In this document: one piece after another, positions 49,628 to 58,154 of the stretch
Position numbering within the stretch: position 1 is the first letter of the stretch
How the letters are laid out: each line of letters opens with the position of its first letter
Source: Bacteroidota bacterium
GTDB taxonomy: Bacteria > Bacteroidota > Bacteroidia > Flavobacteriales > Weeksellaceae
Assembly (NCBI GenBank): GCA_023399595.1
Contig: JAEWOR010000008.1
Span: 1 to 64,000, forward strand
DNA length: 64,000 nucleotides
Direction of reading: 5' to 3'
Program-made: the position numbers and the translations under genes
Notes under the pieces: model-generated
The model's database searches: none
The model's input: the letters and a program-made list of their open reading frames with translations, nothing else
Told to the model about the DNA's origin: nothing

Positions 49628-50464
49628 TTAAAGTTCTTTAAGAACAATATTCCATAAATTTTGGTTATAACTCCTGAAAAAGTTGATATGACCAATTTTT
49701 TGTTTTATAGATTCAGAAGTTTTCACCAATCTATATTTAGGCGTCAGATTGGGATAGGTATCATCTAATAATTTTTGAACACCTTTTTCGGTAAGCCAAG
49801 TGTCGTCTTCGGCTCGAATTACAAATACATCTTGATAAAGTTTTTTCGAGAAGTTTTCAACTTGCTGCAACAAGTGGTTTGTAGAGTTTTTATTGAGAAT
49901 TAAAGTACGCCAATCAAAAGCACTTCCCGAAGGTAAACTTTCTCCTAAACCAAACCAATGCGCAGGAAAATATCCTAAAAGTTTAGTGGTTAACGGTTGG
50001 GCGATACCAAAACCCAAATAAGCTTCAATGCGTGTTCTTAAGCTTAAATTACCCACAAATGCTTGTTGAGTTCCTACAAAAACAATTTTTCTGAATATTT
50101 GTGAGTCTTCATTCATACCCAAAATAAGTGCACCGACTGAATGCCCCAAAACATATTTATTTTTAGAGGAGTAATTTTTCTTAATAAAATCGGTTATTGC
50201 TTTATAATCTTTAGTTCCCCAAGTTCGCATATTAGCTTTAAAACCTTTCATAATCAGAGGTTTTGAAAGTCCAATTCCTCTATAATCGTAAGTAATGACG
50301 GTAAAGCCATTTTGAGCTAAAAATTTTGCGAACGAAAAATATATATGCTGACGAACACCCGTTGCAGAGTTGATCAATACTAATTTATGATTAGAAATTT
50401 CGGGGGTAAACAAGCTTACAGCTAGTGGAAAATTATCTGAAGTATGTAAAAAGAATTCCTCCAT
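49628..50464 (-). CDS. Alpha/beta hydrolase (serine aminopeptidase S33-like)
   Basis: A 278-aa hydrolase. After an N-terminal strand (NSATGVRQHIYFSFAKFLAQ contains the oxyanion region), YDYRGIGLSKP marks the loop after strand 4, and the nucleophile elbow is GHSVGA (Ser about residue 109). The acid is in VIRAEDDTWLTEKG and the His near IGHINFFR. Homologues are annotated as esterase/lipase or hydrolase_4 domain proteins. No operon partner; substrate unknown. Confidence 0.82.
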   Translation of the reverse strand: MEEFFLHTSDNFPLAVSLFTPEISNHKLVLINSATGVRQHIYFSFAKFLAQNGFTVITYDYRGIGLSKPLIMKGFKANMRTWGTKDYKAITDFIKKNYSSKNKYVLGHSVGALILGMNEDSQIFRKIVFVGTQQAFVGNLSLRTRIEAYLGFGIAQPLTTKLLGYFPAHWFGLGESLPSGSAFDWRTLILNKNSTNHLLQQVENFSKKLYQDVFVIRAEDDTWLTEKGVQKLLDDTYPNLTPKYRLVKTSESIKQKIGHINFFRSYNQNLWNIVLKEL

Positions 50465-50560
50465 AAACCATCAACACTTAATAAATGCGTAAGATGTTTA
50501 AAAGTAAACATTTAGAGAATTCTGCAAAAGTTTTTCGATATGCAGTAAATAAGAAATATA

Positions 50561-51448
50561 TTATTCGAACTCTTTTTTATAAGGTAAGCCTTCTTGTGCA
50601 CTATTATTTTGGGCAACTTTCCAAGAGATATCGTTCCCAAATTTCACACAATTTTCAATTGTATTACCATGCAATAAAGCAACCGCAAAACTTGCTGTAA
50701 ATGCGTCTCCCATACCCATTTTGCTAGCAAAAACACTATGATCTTTTCTGTGATATTTCATTTCGGAACCATCAAAATAAATGGTAGAATTAGTATCATC
50801 TCTTATAAAAAGCTTGTTTGCATTATTTTTTAGAATAGTGTCTCTTGATTCTTCACCAAAAACAATAGAAACCTCAGTGCTTTTAACCACTATAAAATGA
50901 GCATAATTAATAATTAAATCTGAAATTTTTCTTCCAGGAGAGGCGTACAATCCTATTTTTTTATTATGTTTTTTTGCTAATTCAACAGCATATTCAATGA
51001 CATCCATTGGAATTTCAAGTTGAATAAGAATGATGTCTGTGGTTTCAAAAAGTTTTTCAGCATTCTCAATATCCTGTTTATTTAAACAATAATTAGCTGC
51101 AGGAACCACCACAATTGTATTATTGCCATGAACAGAGGTTACAAAAGCAGTTCCCGTTTCTGCATCCTCAGATTCTTTCACAAAACCCACATTTACACCT
51201 TCATCCACTAAATGTCTCATAATTTGTTGTCCATGAGGATCCATTCCTACACAACCCACAAAATAAACCGCTGCACCTAATCTTGAAGCTGCCACTGCTT
51301 GATTCGCACCTTTTCCACCAAAAAAACTTTCTGATTTTGTTGCTATAACCGTTTCATTAATATGAGGATGATGGTCTGTATTCAAAATCAAATCTATTGA
51401 TGAACTGCCTATTACAAGCACTTTAGGTTGTTCCGTTGTGAAATTCAT
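50561..51448 (-). CDS. rbsK: Ribokinase-like PfkB sugar kinase
   Basis: A 295-aa PfkB-family kinase that probably phosphorylates ribose at O5. The first signature is GGKGANQAVAASRLGAAVYF (about residues 43-62) and the second, with the catalytic Asp, is GMGDAFTASFAVAL (about 245-258). SIDLILNTDHHPHINETVI is the substrate-lid region. No rbsD or transporter gene is adjacent, so another pentose or nucleoside-derived sugar is possible. Transcribed leftward, flanked by unrelated genes. Confidence 0.85.
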   Translation of the reverse strand: MNFTTEQPKVLVIGSSSIDLILNTDHHPHINETVIATKSESFFGGKGANQAVAASRLGAAVYFVGCVGMDPHGQQIMRHLVDEGVNVGFVKESEDAETGTAFVTSVHGNNTIVVVPAANYCLNKQDIENAEKLFETTDIILIQLEIPMDVIEYAVELAKKHNKKIGLYASPGRKISDLIINYAHFIVVKSTEVSIVFGEESRDTILKNNANKLFIRDDTNSTIYFDGSEMKYHRKDHSVFASKMGMGDAFTASFAVALLHGNTIENCVKFGNDISWKVAQNNSAQEGLPYKKEFE

Positions 51449-51530
51449 GGTGAAAGAAGTTGTTTTATCTATTTCTTAATAGCTTAAATTTAAATAAATA
51501 GTTTTAACGGAAAAAATAAATTAACTTTTG

Positions 51531-52169
51531 TTAACTTTCAATTTCAATAAATTCACTTACAATCTTAGTAGGATTATTATCTTTTCCAAAACCTATATAA
51601 GAGGCATAAAACCCTTCACCATAGCCAGTTTCGAAGGCGAAAAGATTAGCTTTTTGTTCTTCATTAGGTTGTAAAAATGCAAATTGATCTATTGCTCCAT
51701 TTTCATCAAAAAAATGTTCATGAAAAAACTCTTCATAAATACCTTGAAAATCATCAGACTTTCTTTCAAAAAGTTTCTGCTCTAGTTCATTTAAAAATTC
51801 TTGAGTTTTTACGTCCATGAAACATCCCATTCCACTTTCCACAGGATAACCAAAAATTTCTTCTCCTTTTAATTCTTCTACATTTTGACCTTCAGTCGTA
51901 GCCATCTTCCAATCTACAGTTTCATCATCAGAAAAAATAATTTCTACATAGGCAACACAATTGCTTTCCCTTTCCTTATGAACATTTACAGGAAAATCTC
52001 CAGTGGGAAAACTCACCTTAAAAGCAGCCATATCGTTAGTAATAAGTGGATCACAAGCTACCAAATTACCAGTAGGAAGATTTATCTTTCCAACATCAAA
52101 AGTTTCTATAAGTGGGTTTTCCACAAAATTTTTAGTGAAAAGTTTTTTTATATTTTCAATGTGTTTCAT
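51531..52169 (-). CDS. DUF4241 domain protein
   Basis: A 212-aa cytoplasmic protein matching the DUF4241 pattern: GKINLPTGNLVACDPL near residue 27, FPVNVHKERESNCVAYVEI near 57, and a long acidic second half with GYGEGFYASYIGFGKDNNPT near residue 180. The family occurs in bacteria and is sometimes found near toxin-immunity loci; no toxin is seen here. Function unknown. It lies between rbsK and valS with its own short upstream region. Confidence 0.8.
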   Translation of the reverse strand: MKHIENIKKLFTKNFVENPLIETFDVGKINLPTGNLVACDPLITNDMAAFKVSFPTGDFPVNVHKERESNCVAYVEIIFSDDETVDWKMATTEGQNVEELKGEEIFGYPVESGMGCFMDVKTQEFLNELEQKLFERKSDDFQGIYEEFFHEHFFDENGAIDQFAFLQPNEEQKANLFAFETGYGEGFYASYIGFGKDNNPTKIVSEFIEIES

Positions 52170-52225
52170 ATTCTATAAATCTTATATAATTGAATCTTTA
52201 TCTACCTTTTTAGACAGACTTGTTT

Positions 52226-52245
52226 GGCTGAGCGAAGTTGAAGAC
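52226..52245. repeat. REP-like fragment GGCTGAGCGAAGTTGAAGAC
   Basis: Downstream of valS. It resembles the CTGAGCGAAGTCGAAG repeats seen in many genomes and is related to the copies at 48327 and 54250. Confidence 0.55.
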
Positions 52246-52251
52246 TTTTTA

Positions 52252-54882
52252 TTACAAAGTCTTCAATTTCTCCTCCAAAATTGCAATTTTATCTTGTGCG
52301 TCTTTTTGTTTTTTACGCTCTACTTCTACAATTTCTGGTTTTGCATTGGCTACAAATTTCTCGTTAGATAATTTTTTATCTACAGAAATAAGGAAACCTT
52401 TTAGGTATTTCAATTCTTCTTCTGTTTTGGCTTTTTCTTCGCCCAAATCTAAGTTTTCGCTCAACGGAATAGAAACTTCTGTAGCACCTACCAAGAAAGT
52501 AAAGCTCGGCTTATCCGTTTTTGAAGCATAATGAATCTCGGAAATGTTAGCTAATTTTTTGAGTACCGCTTCGTTTTCAAATTGACTGGCATTGGTAAAC
52601 AATTCCGCTGTTTCTCTTGGAGAAATTCCTTTGGATTGACGGTAATTTCTAACTCCAGAAATCAATTCTTTTGCAAAATCGAAGTCTTCGAGTTTTTTAT
52701 TATTAAAACTTTCTGCAGATTTTTGTTGAGTAATTATTAAAGCATCAGAAATTTGTCTTTCCGACATAGACTGCCACAATTCTTCCGTCATAAACGGCAT
52801 GAACGGATGCAATAATTTCATTAAATCCTCGAAATAAGAAATCGTTTTATCGTAAACCTCCTGAGAAATTCCTTCTCCATAATTCGGTTTAATCGCTTCC
52901 AAATACCAAGAACAGAAATCGTCCCAAATCAGCTTATAAATTAAATGCAAAGCGTCAGAAATTCTGAATTTTTCAAATTGATCGTTAATTTCAACGATAG
53001 TTTTATTCATCTGATTTCCGAACCATTCCATTGTTTGCTGATCGGCTTCGTTAGCTGGTTTATCTTCTTTTTTCCAACCTTGAATTAAACGGAAAGCATT
53101 CCAAATTTTGGTAGCGAAATTTCTTCCCTGCAACATTAAATCTTCATCAAAAAGAAGGTCGTTTCCTGCTGCAGAACTCAATAAAATCCCAACTCTTACG
53201 GAATCCGCACCGTATTTATCAATCAATTCGATTGGATCGGGTGAATTTCCAAGAGATTTAGACATTTTTCTACGTTGTTTATCTCTTACAATCCCTGTAA
53301 AATACACATTTTTGAAAGGAACCTCTTGCTTGTATTCCAATCCAGCCATAATCATTCTTGCTACCCAGAAGAAAATAATATCTGGACCCGTTACCAAATC
53401 CGAAGTTGGATAATAATAATTGATGTCTTTATTTTCTGGATCTAAAAGTCCGTCGAATACCGACATTGGCCACAACCAAGAAGAAAACCAAGTATCTAAA
53501 GCGTCTTCGTCTTGTTTTAGATCTGAGATTTGAAGATCTGAGATTTGAGATTTTTCTCGTGCAAGAATTAGAGCATCTTCGATATTTTCGGCAACTACAT
53601 AATCATTTTCGCTTTCACCATAATAGAAAGCAGGAATTTGCTGTCCCCACCATAACTGACGGGAAATATTCCAATCGCGGATGTTTTCCATCCAATGTTT
53701 GTAGGTATTTTTGAATTTTTCAGGGTGGAATTTCACCTCGTCATTCATTACCACATCCAAAGCAGGTTTTGCCAAGTTATCCATTTTCAGGAACCATTGC
53801 TGAGAAATTTTCGGCTCGATAACCGCACCTGTTCTTTCGGATGTTCCTACTTTATTCACATAATCTTCAGCTTTCAACAAAAGACCTTTTTCTTCTAATT
53901 CTTTTGCAATTTGTTTTCTAACTTCAAAACGGTTTTTCCCGTTGTAATGAAGTCCGTGACTGTTTAAATTAGCATCATCATCCAAAGAATCAATCATTGG
54001 AAGGTTATGTCTTTGTCCGATTTCGTAGTCGTTGGTATCGTGAGCAGGCGTAATTTTCAAGGCTCCAGTCCCGAATTCAATATCTACATAGTCGTCCTCA
54101 ATAATAGGAATAGAACGATTGGCGATTGGTACGATTACTTTTTTACCTTTTAAATGAGAATATCTTTCATCATTTGGATTGATACAAACCGCAGTATCCC
54201 CAAAAATCGTTTCTGGACGCGTTGTAGCAACGATCAAAAATTCCTCCTGCCCTGAGCTTGTTGAAGGGTCAATCTTGTATTTCAGATAATATAATTTTCC
54301 GTTTTGCTCTTTGAAAATTACTTCTTCATCAGAAATATTGGTTTTCGCTTCTGGATCCCAGTTCACCATTCTGTAACCACGATAGATTAAACCTTTGTTG
54401 TATAAATCAACAAAAGATTTGATGACTTGAGCCGATAATTTTGGCTCCATCGTAAAACGAGTTCTGTCCCAATCGCAAGAGCAACCTAGTTTTTTAAGCT
54501 GTTCCAAAATTGTTCCGCCATATTTATCGGTCCAATCCCAAGCGTGTTTTAGAAATTCTTCACGAGTGATATCGGATTTGTTAATGCCTTCTGATTTCAA
54601 TTTGGCCACAACCTTTGCCTCCGTAGCAATTGACGCGTGATCGGTACCAGGAACCCAACAAGCATTGAAGCCTAGCATTCTTGCTCTTCTCACCAAGACA
54701 TCTTGGATGGTATTGTTCAACATGTGTCCCATGTGAAGGATACCTGTAACGTTTGGAGGTGGAATAACAATAGTATAAGGAGGTCTATTATCTGGCTCTG
54801 AATGGAAGTAGTTATTATCCAACCAGTAGTTGTACCATTTTTGTTCTGTTGCTTGAGGATTGTATTTATCTGAAATCTGCAT
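52252..54882 (-). CDS. valS: Valyl-tRNA synthetase
   Basis: Class I synthetase that charges tRNA-Val and edits mischarged Thr. The HIGH motif is in PPPNVTGILHMGHMLN (about residues 41-56) and KMSKS in KQRRKMSKSLGNSPDP. The editing domain contains ATTRPETIFGDTAV, and the C-terminal coiled-coil arm is the last 70 residues (EEKAKTEEELKYLKGFLISV). At 876 aa it is normal. Residues 206-212 are PSTSSGQ, the translation of a REP-like palindrome fragment, located before the editing domain strand EEFLIVATTRPE. It is divergent from DUF1573. No T-box or leader is seen upstream. Confidence 0.96.
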   Translation of the reverse strand: MQISDKYNPQATEQKWYNYWLDNNYFHSEPDNRPPYTIVIPPPNVTGILHMGHMLNNTIQDVLVRRARMLGFNACWVPGTDHASIATEAKVVAKLKSEGINKSDITREEFLKHAWDWTDKYGGTILEQLKKLGCSCDWDRTRFTMEPKLSAQVIKSFVDLYNKGLIYRGYRMVNWDPEAKTNISDEEVIFKEQNGKLYYLKYKIDPSTSSGQEEFLIVATTRPETIFGDTAVCINPNDERYSHLKGKKVIVPIANRSIPIIEDDYVDIEFGTGALKITPAHDTNDYEIGQRHNLPMIDSLDDDANLNSHGLHYNGKNRFEVRKQIAKELEEKGLLLKAEDYVNKVGTSERTGAVIEPKISQQWFLKMDNLAKPALDVVMNDEVKFHPEKFKNTYKHWMENIRDWNISRQLWWGQQIPAFYYGESENDYVVAENIEDALILAREKSQISDLQISDLKQDEDALDTWFSSWLWPMSVFDGLLDPENKDINYYYPTSDLVTGPDIIFFWVARMIMAGLEYKQEVPFKNVYFTGIVRDKQRRKMSKSLGNSPDPIELIDKYGADSVRVGILLSSAAGNDLLFDEDLMLQGRNFATKIWNAFRLIQGWKKEDKPANEADQQTMEWFGNQMNKTIVEINDQFEKFRISDALHLIYKLIWDDFCSWYLEAIKPNYGEGISQEVYDKTISYFEDLMKLLHPFMPFMTEELWQSMSERQISDALIITQQKSAESFNNKKLEDFDFAKELISGVRNYRQSKGISPRETAELFTNASQFENEAVLKKLANISEIHYASKTDKPSFTFLVGATEVSIPLSENLDLGEEKAKTEEELKYLKGFLISVDKKLSNEKFVANAKPEIVEVERKKQKDAQDKIAILEEKLKTL
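54250..54268 (-). repeat. REP-like palindrome fragment inside valS
   Basis: The coding strand reads CCCTTCAACAAGCTCAGGG, one base from the common repeat core CCCTTCGACAAGCTCAGGG. It is translated as the middle of DPSTSSGQ. Confidence 0.75.
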
Positions 54883-54909
54883 AAAATCTTACTTTTGGCT
54901 TATAATTTG

Positions 54910-54917
54910 CAAAAATA
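54910..54917 (-). promoter_or_regulatory. -7 promoter element for valS
   Basis: Minus-strand TATTTTTG, 27 bp upstream of the valS start. Confidence 0.5.
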
Positions 54918-54958
54918 GCTTAAAGTAAAAAAATATTCCTCATATTTAAAAATATTTT

Positions 54959-54966
54959 TAACTTTG
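54959..54966 (+). promoter_or_regulatory. -7 promoter element for the DUF1573 gene
   Basis: TAACTTTG, 47 bp upstream of the ATG. Confidence 0.5.
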
Positions 54967-55013
54967 TTTGATAAACTTTATCTAAGTATTACATTTAATT
55001 AATAATTAAGAAC

Positions 55014-55475
55014 ATGAAAAAATTATTCGCTGGAGTAGCGTTATTGGGTACTTTTGCAATTGCATCTGCTCAAACAATTACTTTTGACCAAACTACATAT
55101 GACTATGGAACAGTAAAAACTAATTCTGATGGTCATAGATTTTTTACAATTAAAAATACAGGAGACAAGCCGTTAATTCTTTCTAATGTTAAAGCTGCTT
55201 GCGGATGTACAACACCTGAGTGGAGCCAAGCACCAATTTTGCCTGGTAAAACTGCTCAAATTAAAGTTGGTTACAATACAGCATCAAATGGAGACTTTAA
55301 TAAAATGATTGAAGTATTTTCTAATGACCCAGTTAATGAAAGAAGCGTAATCTACATTAAAGGAAAAGTAGATCCTAACGCTCCTGAAACTGTTGTTAAA
55401 AAACTAACTCCTCAAGAAGAAAAAGCTGCGGCTAAGGCTGCTAAAAAAGTAAAAAAAGTAGCTACTGCTAAGTAA
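55014..55475 (+). CDS. Secreted DUF1573 protein
   Basis: A 153-aa exported protein. The signal peptide is MKKLFAGVALLGTFAIASAQ. One DUF1573 Ig-like beta domain follows, with ITFDQTTYDYGTVKTNSDGH at the start, IKNTGDKPLILSNVKAACGC in the middle (Cys-Gly-Cys conserved in the family) and FSNDPVNERSVIYIKG. The C-terminal tail is Lys/Ala-rich (EEKAAAKAAKKVKKVATAK) and may bind the cell envelope or nucleic acid. The family is widespread in Bacteroidota; the role is unknown. Confidence 0.88.
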   Translation: MKKLFAGVALLGTFAIASAQTITFDQTTYDYGTVKTNSDGHRFFTIKNTGDKPLILSNVKAACGCTTPEWSQAPILPGKTAQIKVGYNTASNGDFNKMIEVFSNDPVNERSVIYIKGKVDPNAPETVVKKLTPQEEKAAAKAAKKVKKVATAK

Positions 55476-55497
55476 TACATCTACTTTTCACCCTCTA

Positions 55498-55522
55498 AAC
55501 CATCTTTTTAAGATGGTTTTTT
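55498..55522 (+). terminator. Terminator after the DUF1573 gene
   Basis: The 9-bp stem AACCATCTT/AAGATGGTT has a TTT loop and is followed by a T-run. Confidence 0.85.
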
Positions 55523-55549
55523 TATATATTTATGTAATAATTCAATAGT

Positions 55550-56419
55550 ATGATTACCAATTTTGATGAACTTTTTTTAGTAGATTCTTCGTTTTCTATT
55601 TCCAAAGCTCCAACGCAAATAGAATCTAATATTTCTAAAGAAGAAGGGACAGAACTCCTTCAAAAGGAAAAAGAAGATTTAAGAGAACTTCAGGAAAAAC
55701 TTTTTGCAGATAGCAGCAAATCACTATTAATTGTATTACAAGCTATGGATGCAGCAGGAAAAGACAGTATGATAGAGCATGTTTTTGGTGGTGTAAATCC
55801 GCAAGGTTGTAGGGTAACCAGCTTTAAATCTCCCAGTACAAAAGAATATTCACATGATTTTTTGTGGAGACATTATTTAGCGCTTCCAGAAAAAGGGATG
55901 ATTGGCATTTTCAATAGATCACATTATGAAAGCGTTTTAGTATGTAAAGTTCATCCAGAATATAATTTGAATGAAAAAGTTTGGGATGATGTAAAAAATT
56001 TTGATGCGGATTTCTGGAAAAACAGATACGAAAGCATTAGAAATTTCGAAAAGCATCTTGCGAATAACGGAACAACCATCGTGAAAATCTTCCTCAATGT
56101 TTCAAAAGACGAGCAAAAAAAAAGATTCTTAGATCGTATTAATGAGCAAGAAAAAAATTGGAAATTTTCTGCTGGTGATTTAAAAGAAAGAGCTGTTTTT
56201 GATAAATATATGAATGCTTATGAGGAAGCCATTCGTGAAACATCGAAAAAACATGCACCTTGGTATGTAATTCCTGCAGATCAAAAATGGCTTGCCCGTT
56301 TAGCAATTATAAAAATTATTATTAAAACTCTGGAAGACATGAATTTACAATATCCAAAAGTATCCAAAGAAGAAAAAGCAGAATTGGAAGATTGTAGAAA
56401 AATACTAGAAAACGAATAA
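55550..56419 (+). CDS. ppk2: Polyphosphate kinase 2 family protein
   Basis: A 289-aa PPK2 enzyme that transfers phosphate between polyphosphate and nucleotides. Walker A is AMDAAGKDS (residues 65-73), the lid/base region is SFKSPSTKEYSHDFLWRHYL, Walker B is IFNRSHYESVLV, and the C-terminal helices include HAPWYVIPADQKWLARLAII. The single-domain, roughly 290-aa form covers classes I and III; nucleotide preference cannot be read safely. It is convergent with a TetR gene, with 2 bp between stops and no visible terminator. Confidence 0.92.
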   Translation: MITNFDELFLVDSSFSISKAPTQIESNISKEEGTELLQKEKEDLRELQEKLFADSSKSLLIVLQAMDAAGKDSMIEHVFGGVNPQGCRVTSFKSPSTKEYSHDFLWRHYLALPEKGMIGIFNRSHYESVLVCKVHPEYNLNEKVWDDVKNFDADFWKNRYESIRNFEKHLANNGTTIVKIFLNVSKDEQKKRFLDRINEQEKNWKFSAGDLKERAVFDKYMNAYEEAIRETSKKHAPWYVIPADQKWLARLAIIKIIIKTLEDMNLQYPKVSKEEKAELEDCRKILENE

Positions 56420-56421
56420 CA

Positions 56422-57060
56422 TTATTCTTCAATCGTTTTTTCCTTAAATGCTGCATCAATTATAAAATTAACGGCTTCGCGAAGGGTATCTCTATCTCTT
56501 TCTTTTTTGATATCTAAACCACAAAATAAACTTCCATTTGCCACATCATGAATGTTTAAATAATAATTACCAGCCAGTAAAAGCGCCATAATTCCTCGGA
56601 AAAGTTTTGCATTTTCACCAAACTTCGGATCTACAAGTTTTTTGAAAAGATCACCTCCTTTTTCTTCTCTTCTATCTGCACATTGTCTTAGCAAAGGATG
56701 ATATTCAGAAACTTCCCAAAGAATTATCTTTTGTAATTCCTTATTATTCAACAATGCTTCCGATTGACTATGAAGGATATTTTTTATTAAATTTTTAGTT
56801 GAGATATTATTATCAGGAATAGAATCTTCCTCATAAACTTTTGTCCAACAATCTCTTGATAGAAGATACTCATCAATTAAATCATCAAAACTTCCAAAAT
56901 ACTGATAAATAAGTTTTTTATCCACACCTGCATGCGTGGCAACAGCGGAAATTTTAAGATGAGTAAAGCCTTTGTTAATTACTATTTCTCCAACGGAATT
57001 AAGTATTTTTTGACGTGTTTTTTGTTTGTCCCTAATGGGACCTTGAACTTGTTTTCTCAT
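56422..57060 (-). CDS. TetR/AcrR-family transcriptional regulator
   Basis: A 212-aa regulator. The N-terminal helix-turn-helix runs from TRQKILNSVGEIVINKGFTH to DKKLIYQYFGSFDDLIDEYL, followed by an all-helical ligand domain without a recognisable effector signature. I use the ATG at 57060 (MRKQVQGPIRDKQKTRQKIL); a TTG six codons upstream is less likely. It lies between ppk2 (convergent) and rnpB (same strand). No adjacent efflux or metabolic operon suggests a target. Confidence 0.85.
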   Translation of the reverse strand: MRKQVQGPIRDKQKTRQKILNSVGEIVINKGFTHLKISAVATHAGVDKKLIYQYFGSFDDLIDEYLLSRDCWTKVYEEDSIPDNNISTKNLIKNILHSQSEALLNNKELQKIILWEVSEYHPLLRQCADRREEKGGDLFKKLVDPKFGENAKLFRGIMALLLAGNYYLNIHDVANGSLFCGLDIKKERDRDTLREAVNFIIDAAFKEKTIEE

Positions 57061-57140
57061 TGTATTAGTTTTTAGCAATATTATAAAAAAAAAGGATACC
57101 CCAAAAAAAATTGAAGTATCATTAATTACCCAAAAAAAAC

Positions 57141-57459
57141 GAGAAAACCTATAAGCCGGATTCTGTATCTTAAAAAAAGACGTCTGTTATTTATCTACGT
57201 TGTGCATTGCTGCACAACTTGAGCTGATTACCCCTCGGTTTTCGGAACGAGCCGCTCCTATTTCAGTTTCCTAAAAACACCGATATACTTATCATTGCAC
57301 CACAAAGAGTTTACCTGGTTTCACTACAGCCGAACTGTACTTGCTTTCTGTTGCACTGGTCCTCATCTCACGATGGACGGATGTTATCCGCTTTGCTGCT
57401 CTTTGGTGTCCGGACTTTCCTACCCTTGTATACACAAGAATCAACAGACTGGTTTTCTC
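57141..57459 (-). ncRNA. rnpB: RNase P RNA
   Basis: Catalytic RNA of RNase P, which matures tRNA 5' ends. On the minus strand the 5' strand of P1 (GAGAAAACC, complement of 57451-57459) pairs with GGTTTTCTC (complement of 57141-57149). The conserved core AGGAAAGTCCGGAC follows the 5' end, the GAGGGGTAATCAGCTC region lies in the middle, and ACAGAATCCGGCTTA lies before the 3' strand. The roughly 320-nt size and layout fit a bacterial type A RNA. Eight Ts follow the 3' end on the minus strand (57132-57139). A -7 box is placed at the right distance upstream. Confidence 0.95.
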
Positions 57460-57466
57460 GCGAGTG

Positions 57467-57474
57467 CAAATATA
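57467..57474 (-). promoter_or_regulatory. -7 promoter element for rnpB
   Basis: Minus-strand TATATTTG, 7 bp upstream of the RNA 5' end deduced from P1. It is a useful internal check that TAnnTTTG marks real promoters in this genome. Confidence 0.75.
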
Positions 57475-57553
57475 GGAAATTAGTTGTTACTTATTGGTTG
57501 ATGGTTGGTTATTGATAATTGATAGTTATATCTAAATAGATGTTTAATAATCC

Positions 57554-57602
57554 TCTAATTTCTAATTTCTAATTTCTAATTTCTAATTTCTAATTTCTAA
57601 TT
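57554..57602. repeat. Perfect 7-bp tandem repeat, seven copies of TCTAATT
   Basis: Seven identical units in a row, 58 bp upstream of the sigma factor start. A looser ATTGGTTGATGGTTGG-like tract precedes it at about 57490-57530. Confidence 0.95.
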
Positions 57603-57659
57603 ACTTTTAATTCATCCCATATTCTAAATTTCCTTATCTTCGTTTTGTAATTCATAACA

Positions 57660-58154
57660 TTGAACTCTAAAGAACAAGAATTTTCTCAACTCATTAAAGA
57701 TAATCAAGGATTGATTATTAAAGTTTCACGACTTTACACTAATTCTTTAGAGGATGAAGAAGATCTTTTTCAAGAAATTGTATTACAATTATGGAGAAGC
57801 TACGACTCCTTTAAAGGGGATTCTAAAATTTCAACCTGGATGTATCGTGTTTCTTTAAATACAGCCATCACTCTTTTCCGCAAGAAAACAAGATCTCCAA
57901 AAACAGACGAATTAATGGATTATCATTGTAAAGACTATCTTGAAGATGATAATGAAAAGCAGCAACAAATCTCACTATTGTATAAAGTAGTAAAAATGCT
58001 TCCTAATATAGAAAGGGCAATTGTAATGATGTATTTGGATGATTTGCCTTACAAAGATATTGCGCAAAACTTGGGTATTTCTGAAGTGAATGCACGTGTA
58101 AAAATGAATAGATTAAAGAAAACTCTTAAAGAACTAATGGAAAAGCATGCCTGA
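57660..58154 (+). CDS. ECF-type RNA polymerase sigma factor
   Basis: A 164-aa sigma-70 family factor with only regions 2 and 4. Region 2 covers about residues 12-75 (EDEEDLFQEIVLQLWRSYDS, then KISTWMYRVSLNTAI) and region 4 about 105-160, with the DNA-binding helix in YKDIAQNLGISEVNARVKMN. The start appears to be TTG at 57660, with no ATG close by. The stop overlaps the start of a membrane protein gene by 8 bp, the typical sigma/anti-sigma arrangement. A 49-bp perfect heptamer repeat lies in the promoter region. Confidence 0.9.
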   Translation: MNSKEQEFSQLIKDNQGLIIKVSRLYTNSLEDEEDLFQEIVLQLWRSYDSFKGDSKISTWMYRVSLNTAITLFRKKTRSPKTDELMDYHCKDYLEDDNEKQQQISLLYKVVKMLPNIERAIVMMYLDDLPYKDIAQNLGISEVNARVKMNRLKKTLKELMEKHA

